From CAYUAG01 sp964554015 (lineage in GTDB: Bacteria; Zhuqueibacterota; QNDG01; CAYUAG01): a stretch of DNA of 5,492 nucleotides. The translations under genes were made by a program, and so were the position numbers. Shown piece after piece: positions 5,066-5,492 of this stretch; the stretch's first letter is position 1; every line of letters begins with the position of its first letter. The DNA is taken from positions 1-5,492 of the forward strand of contig CAZKMO010000195.1 in NCBI GenBank assembly GCA_964554015.1, read 5' to 3'. The notes below the pieces were generated by a model. That model searched no databases. It was not told the origin of the DNA and saw only the letters and a list, made by a program, of their open reading frames with translations.

Positions 5066-5492
5066 ATGAAAGAAACCACCTTACCTGATAGAATGAATAC
5101 CTATTTTAACCAGGCTGCCCGGCTCTTGCAATTAACCCCTAAAGCAAAAAATATCATTAAAAAAAATGATAATGAAATTACCTTTCATTTTCCCGCAATT
5201 ATGGATAACGGCGATCTGATAATGATAACTGGTTATAAAATTCAACATAATAATATTCTTGGACCTTATAAAGGAAGTCTGCACTATTTACCCCTGAGTG
5301 ATAAGAGAATAATGCAGGCTCTGGCCATGCTTAAAACCTGGAAAGCAGCAGTAATGGATATACCCATGGGTGGCTCTGCCGGAGTTGTTTTTATTGATCC
5401 CAGCCTTTTCTCATTTGCTGAACTGGAAAGAATAACCCGGCGCTACATATTCGACCTGGGACTCAATATTGGCCCCGAATATGATATTGTAG
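5066..5492 (+). CDS. Glutamate dehydrogenase-like paralogue lacking the catalytic lysine (5' part only)
   Basis: The frame is open from the ATG at 5066 to the window end (142 codons plus one base), with AAGGGA (5052-5057) 8 nt upstream. The product aligns without gaps to residues 9-150 of the preceding dehydrogenase, with about 71 of 142 identities by hand count. It covers most of the ELFV N-terminal substrate domain. The fold-defining segments are kept: ITGYKIQHNN, LGPYKG (K69), TWK (K93), LERITRR and NIGPEYDI. The catalytic PLGGAKGGI motif, however, reads PMGGSAGVV, putting A105 where the active enzyme has K113. GGLRFHP has become GSLHYLP, W97-M98 has become L89-K90, and the proline after GPEYDI is V142. 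Such a protein should not catalyse glutamate oxidation. With an intact frame, a ribosome site and a place in the operon, it is more likely a regulatory or structural subunit than a pseudogene. Thermus thermophilus has a precedent, a non-catalytic GdhA paired with a catalytic GdhB. The C-terminal domain lies outside the window, so later disruption cannot be excluded. Confidence 0.88.
   Translation, partial: MKETTLPDRMNTYFNQAARLLQLTPKAKNIIKKNDNEITFHFPAIMDNGDLIMITGYKIQHNNILGPYKGSLHYLPLSDKRIMQALAMLKTWKAAVMDIPMGGSAGVVFIDPSLFSFAELERITRRYIFDLGLNIGPEYDIV

Noticed and set aside
5066..5492. Second dehydrogenase as a simple pseudogene
   Set aside because: No stop or frameshift occurs in 142 codons, a ribosome site is present, and fold residues are kept while catalytic ones change. 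Only sequence beyond the window could overturn this.

Overview
The window is bacterial, AT-rich and compact. It has clear Shine-Dalgarno sequences, two divergent operons and about 430 bases of shared regulatory DNA between them. No rRNA, tRNA, transposase or CRISPR is visible. No taxon can be fixed from the sequence. The short TGGAATAATGG-type intergenic palindrome and the pyrimidine-rich spacer remind me of uncultured anaerobic lineages such as Atribacterota, but that is only an impression.

Left half (minus strand, reading from about 2970 down to 243): an ECF sigma factor, a membrane anti-sigma factor and a secreted repeat protein form one operon. The sigma stop codon abuts the anti-sigma start codon. 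The anti-sigma has an N-terminal HxxxCxxC zinc finger, one membrane helix and an outward-facing HEAT-like domain. The third gene encodes an exported DUF4097-type beta-solenoid with ten STGGG repeats about 18 residues apart. A strong intrinsic terminator ends the operon at 243-279. The likely logic is that the anti-sigma holds the sigma factor at the membrane, an envelope signal releases it, and the sigma factor transcribes its own operon, including the surface protein. Positions 1-240 hold no gene, only a 50-nt palindrome and a pyrimidine tract.

Right half (plus strand, from about 3203 to beyond the window end): a sigma-A-like promoter and a leader of about 145 nt precede three genes. These are a 108-residue protein with two matching four-cysteine motifs, a complete 428-residue glutamate dehydrogenase, and the first 142 codons of a second glutamate dehydrogenase-like gene that runs off the window. 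The second protein is about half identical to the first over the visible part. It has alanine where the first has its catalytic lysine, and several neighbouring active-site residues are also changed. The frame is open and has its own ribosome binding site, so it looks like a retained non-catalytic partner, not debris. This resembles the known hetero-oligomeric glutamate dehydrogenase of Thermus thermophilus, in which one subunit is regulatory. The arrangement of Cys-rich protein, active dehydrogenase and pseudo-dehydrogenase is the most interesting content of the window.
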